Part shown: positions 6,040-8,340 of the stretch, piece by piece
How positions within the stretch are numbered: the stretch's first letter is position 1
How the letters are laid out: the number at the start of each line of letters is the position of its first letter
Assembly: GCA_002085285.1 (NCBI GenBank)
Contig: NATK01000054.1
Coordinates: 1 to 8,340, forward strand
DNA: 8,340 bases
Reading direction: 5' to 3'
From: Candidatus Latescibacteria bacterium 4484_7
GTDB taxonomy: Bacteria > Krumholzibacteriota > Krumholzibacteriia > Krumholzibacteriales > Krumholzibacteriaceae
Notes under the pieces: model-generated
The model's input: the letters and a program-made list of their open reading frames with translations, nothing else
What the model was told of the DNA's origin: nothing
Databases searched by the model: none
Translations under genes and position numbers: made by a program

Positions 6040-7371
6040 ATGAAGAGACTGCACATAATACTTTTGTTTCTCGCCCTCATCGTCGTTGGGAGCTGCCAAC
6101 GTCAGGGCTCGATGACCGTTCTGTTCACCAGCGATGTCAAGGGGCGGCTTAAGCCTGCAGGTTGAGGCGCCAATGCCTCTGGCGGGGTGGCCCGGAGGGT
6201 CGCCGCGGTCGACAGCTTGAGAGGAATAGAGAACATATTGCTTCTTTCGGCTGGTGATTACTCGGGAGATCCGGGGATAATAGACATGTACAGAAGCAAG
6301 TTTCTCGCCGGGCTCATGGTTCGGATGGGATACGATGCCGTTGGCGTCGGAGAGCGCGAGTTGAACTACGGCATTAGAACGTTGGAGGATGAACGCAGTA
6401 CAGGATTGCCTCTCCTATGCTCCAATCTATACCTCAACGGTAAGCCGGCTTTTTCAAAGGCAATCGTAAAAACAGTTGGCGGCATCCGTGTTGGCGTCTT
6501 TTCGCTGCTCGCCTACGAGCCGCGGGAAAAGTTCGGATTCGAGATAGAGGACCCCGATTCCACTGCAAGGGTGGTTTTGAAGGAATTGAGACGTAAGAGC
6601 GATATTGTTATCCTTCTCGCTCACATGACGAGAGAAAGACTCAAGGAGTTGATCCCTTCTTTGAGCGGTGTAGATCTCATCATTCGAGGGCACGAGCTCG
6701 AAACTGACAAGATCAAGGGAAGCTGCGTCGATACGGTTGGGGGCGCATTCGAAGATATGGGCATTCCAGTCTATTTCGCAGGAGACAGGGGGAGGTTCAT
6801 CGGTAAAATCAAGCTTTCCTGGAGCAGCGATTCGGGTTTGAAGATAGAGAAGAACGAGCTCATAAATCTCGGCCCTTCGTTCTCGAGCGACTCGACCACG
6901 GCACGAAAACTAACGAATTTTTTGAGGAAGGAAGCGGTTAGGTATAGGGAGCTCAAGCTTCGAAAGCTTGTCTCACGCGATGAGAAAACTGGCAAGATCA
7001 GAGAGAGATACCTCGGAATAAATGTTTGTGCGAGGTGCCATTCCGATGTTTACAAGAGCTATATAATGACGCCGCACTTCCGCGCCTTCACCGCTCTCAC
7101 CTCGGGCCATGACGAAAACAAGGCCGAGTGCCTTATCTGCCACACTACTGGATATGGCCAGTTCAGCGGCTACAGCCGCGATATGGAGGAGAAGAAGGGA
7201 ATAAATCTCAGGGGGGTTCAGTGCGAGGAGTGCCATGGACCGGGAACCATGCATGCGAGAGACGGCTCGTACGCGGAATCGGCGAGAAAGTCGTGCACTA
7301 GATGCCATACTTCCAAGTGGAGTCCCGATTTCGACTTCGAAAAATACTGGGAAAAGGTAAAGCATAAATGA
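6040..7371 (+). CDS. UshA-like selenoprotein: lipoprotein metallophosphoesterase fused to tetraheme cytochrome c (Sec at codon 42)
   Basis: Read through one in-frame TGA (6163-6165, codon 42), this encodes about 443 residues. Residues 1-19 form a lipoprotein signal (MKR, hydrophobic core, VGSC with lipid Cys19). An UshA/5'-nucleotidase-like calcineurin-type domain follows: FTSDVKG (Asp32), KPAG-Sec42-G, GGVARR, AGD (Gly72-Asp73), GVGERELNYG (102-111), AH (194-195) and RGH (216-218). Some metal-site residues are altered: DVK replaces DxH, and GERE replaces GNHE. The C-terminal domain resembles cytochrome c554, with four haem motifs: CARCH 330-334, CLICH 364-368, CEECH 395-399 and CTRCH 419-423. 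It is therefore exported, haem-loaded and membrane-anchored, probably in redox chemistry; the substrate is unknown. Homologues as I remember them carry PCGC at the Sec site; here it is PAG-Sec. From memory, an 'UshA-like (seleno)protein' family name exists, but I could not check it. Alternatives are a pseudogene, a sequencing error, or a start at GTG 6187, which would lose export and so haem attachment. Confidence 0.82.
6163..6165 (+). other. In-frame TGA read as selenocysteine
   Basis: The codon lies in the single frame linking the lipoprotein signal to the phosphoesterase-cytochrome body, at the place where the family has the second Cys of PCGC. TGA is a stop elsewhere in the window (712-714, 1663-1665, 7369-7371) and Trp is encoded by TGG, so a genome-wide code change is unlikely. 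Decoding needs SelA, SelB, SelC and SelD, none of which lie in this window. Confidence 0.78.
6176..6198 (+). promoter_or_regulatory. Candidate bacterial SECIS stem-loop
   Basis: CCTCTGG (6176-6182) pairs with CCGGAGG on its 3' side (6192-6198), giving seven pairs including one G-U. The loop is CGGGGTGGC (6183-6191) and contains GGGGU. The loop begins 17 bases after the TGA, inside the 16-37 base range I recall for bacterial SECIS models, and has a G in its first two positions. Competing short stems exist (6164-6168 with 6175-6179; 6168-6172 with 6180-6184), so the fold needs testing. Confidence 0.6.
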
Positions 7372-8114
7372 AAAGAATCATCCTGATCTCGGCCGCTTCG
7401 CTCCTACTTGCAGTTTTGCCCGCTCGCTCGAATGCAAAGGTAGATTTTTTGCTTCCGGGGCTGGGCCTTGACGGAGTGGCCCTTCGGCCCGGCTCGAAGG
7501 TATCCTACCTGGTCGAATCGACTGCGTTCGGCGTGACGGATTCCACGTTGCTGAACATCTCGATCGACAGAGACATTAACCATTCTATTCTCGTATCGGT
7601 GGTTTCGTCACCTTACCCGTTCAGCTCTGAGGATGCGGTAACTGTTCTTCTGCGCTTCGCTCCGGGAACCGTCGAGATAAGAGACGCCGCTCGATTTCAT
7701 TCGGCCCTCGAAGAGATACTCGTGAAGGAAGGCGAGCAAGACTTTCGAAGGCCCACGGATAAGGAGATCAAAGATTTCGGCATCGATGATCTATTCATCC
7801 CCCGAAGCAGTGGAATGAAGGTGGTCGTGGGCGATTCGGCCGTCGTTGAGACCCCTTCGGGCACCTTTTATTGTCAAGTTGCCAGCTATTCAGAACACAA
7901 GGAAGAGTTGCTGAATCTCGGCGGAGTGAGGGCGAAAAAGGTCGAAGAGGTAAAAACAACGATATGGCAGTCGAATGACGTTCCGATTTTTCACCTTGTG
8001 AAGAGCCGACTCGAGAGGGCAAAGTCCATATCTTCGGATTCTGAAGCGAAGGGCCGGCCGGCGGGAGCGGATGTGACGATCACAAGGGCAATCCTTATTT
8101 CTTTTTCGAAATAG
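7368..8114 (+). CDS. Exported protein of unknown function, coupled to the selenoprotein-cytochrome gene
   Basis: I do not recognise the family of this 248-residue protein. It begins with a clear Sec signal peptide (MKRIILISAASLLLAVLPARSNA, cut probably after SNA at residue 23), so it should be periplasmic or outer-membrane facing. The rest is mixed strand and helix without membrane segments. It has one Cys (in TFYCQVA) and a pattern such as PGSKVSYLVES...VVVGDSAVVETPSGTFYC...VPIFHLVKSRLE. This resembles small exported beta-rich proteins in which a value set by 'PSGTF.C' is followed by a strand carrying 'W.S..VPI...VKS'; such patterns occur in DUF-type lipid-binding or outer-membrane accessory proteins, but this is only a resemblance. 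Its ATG overlaps the previous stop as ATGA, indicating translational coupling and a shared job with the selenoprotein. A GGAAAAGG-like site lies at about 7350-7357. Confidence 0.85.
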   Translation: MKRIILISAASLLLAVLPARSNAKVDFLLPGLGLDGVALRPGSKVSYLVESTAFGVTDSTLLNISIDRDINHSILVSVVSSPYPFSSEDAVTVLLRFAPGTVEIRDAARFHSALEEILVKEGEQDFRRPTDKEIKDFGIDDLFIPRSSGMKVVVGDSAVVETPSGTFYCQVASYSEHKEELLNLGGVRAKKVEEVKTTIWQSNDVPIFHLVKSRLERAKSISSDSEAKGRPAGADVTITRAILISFSK

Positions 8115-8221
8115 CGGTTGTGCAGATATTGCAGGTATCTGTGTAACGACAATAGATTTTGAGCCTCCGACATCCACGCTCTTCGCATCTCTAACGGGCA
8201 AAGAGCCAATCGGTGAGGTGC

Positions 8222-8250
8222 TTGCAAAAATTGAAAAATCGTGTTATATT
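8222..8250 (+). promoter_or_regulatory. Extended -10 promoter candidate facing right
   Basis: TTGCAA (8222-8227), a 17-base spacer and TATATT (8245-8250), preceded by TGT (8242-8244) as an extended -10 element. It points out of the window toward a gene beyond base 8340. No open frame of note starts behind it inside the window. Confidence 0.5.
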
Positions 8251-8301
8251 CGATTTTGTCGATTTGTGGACATCGGGCATTTGAAGAATAGATGAATAGT
8301 G

Positions 8302-8331
8302 TTGACTTTGATACTTGGAATGTGGTATAGA
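8302..8331 (+). promoter_or_regulatory. Second promoter candidate facing right
   Basis: TTGACT (8302-8307), an 18-base spacer and TATAGA (8326-8331). With the site at 8222-8250 it would form a tandem promoter pair for a downstream gene outside the window. Confidence 0.45.
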
Positions 8332-8340
8332 GCTACTATA

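Noticed and set aside
6163..6165. TGA as a genome-wide sense codon (Trp or Gly)
   Set aside because: TGA ends folC, the ROK kinase and the cytochrome gene itself, and Trp is TGG throughout, so recoding looks local.
6187..7371. GTG 6187 as the true start of the cytochrome gene
   Set aside because: It would leave a haem c protein with no signal peptide and cut into the conserved N-terminal domain; the GTG also lies in the loop of the candidate SECIS hairpin.
8121..8143. Hairpin CAGATA/TATCTG (8123-8141) as terminator of the last operon
   Set aside because: It has only six strong pairs and no T tract follows. The direct repeat TGCAGATAT/TGCAGGTAT here is short enough to be chance.
8178..8206. 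Inverted GCTCTT/AAGAGC with a 17-base loop
   Set aside because: A six-pair stem with a large loop and no T tract gives no support for a terminator or RNA gene.

Overview
The window reads left to right: every gene I can support is on the + strand. It looks like a chromosomal piece from a Gram-negative bacterium that makes lipopolysaccharide (an LptD homologue is present). It has a standard sigma70-type promoter (TTGACA, 17-base spacer) and strong GGAGG ribosome binding sites. The LptD style (TTCD...PHYSF...FYLPF...SGFLRP) and the tetraheme cytochrome suggest a member of the FCB superphylum or a neighbouring candidate phylum. This taxonomic guess is loose and rests on memory of protein families. 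No mobile element, CRISPR array, tRNA or rRNA was seen.

Layout: (1) 1-714, the 3' part of folC (folate polyglutamylation), cut by the window edge. (2) 730-1665, a ROK-family sugar kinase 15 bases after folC and probably in the same transcript. (3) 1822-5319, a very large lptD, the outer-membrane translocon that inserts LPS. (4) 5320-5562, a non-coding stretch holding a diverged copy of the last bases of lptD and two small hairpins. (5) 5563-5979, a complete transcription unit for an HU-type DNA-binding protein with promoter, perfect Shine-Dalgarno and textbook intrinsic terminator. (6) 5995-8114, a two-gene unit: a lipoprotein combining an UshA-like metallophosphoesterase domain with a tetraheme cytochrome c domain, and an exported protein of unknown function overlapping it by 4 bases (ATGA). 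(7) 8115-8340, a non-coding stretch with two promoter-like sites facing right, presumably serving a gene beyond the window.

The main discovery is in unit 6. The cytochrome gene appears to start at GTG 6187, but the same frame continues upstream through a single TGA codon (6163-6165) into a perfect lipoprotein signal peptide with its own ribosome binding site at 6029-6033. The residues on both sides of the TGA (KPAG-TGA-GANASGGVARR) match the family pattern PCGC...GG(V/L)xRR, in which the TGA position is normally Cys. A stem-loop with a G-rich GGGGU loop lies 17 bases after the TGA, where bacterial SECIS elements lie. TGA ends three other genes here and Trp is written TGG, so this is best read as a selenocysteine codon. 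The product would be a surface or periplasmic selenoprotein with four haems, about 443 residues long. A standard gene caller would drop its first 49 residues, including the signal peptide and the Sec residue.
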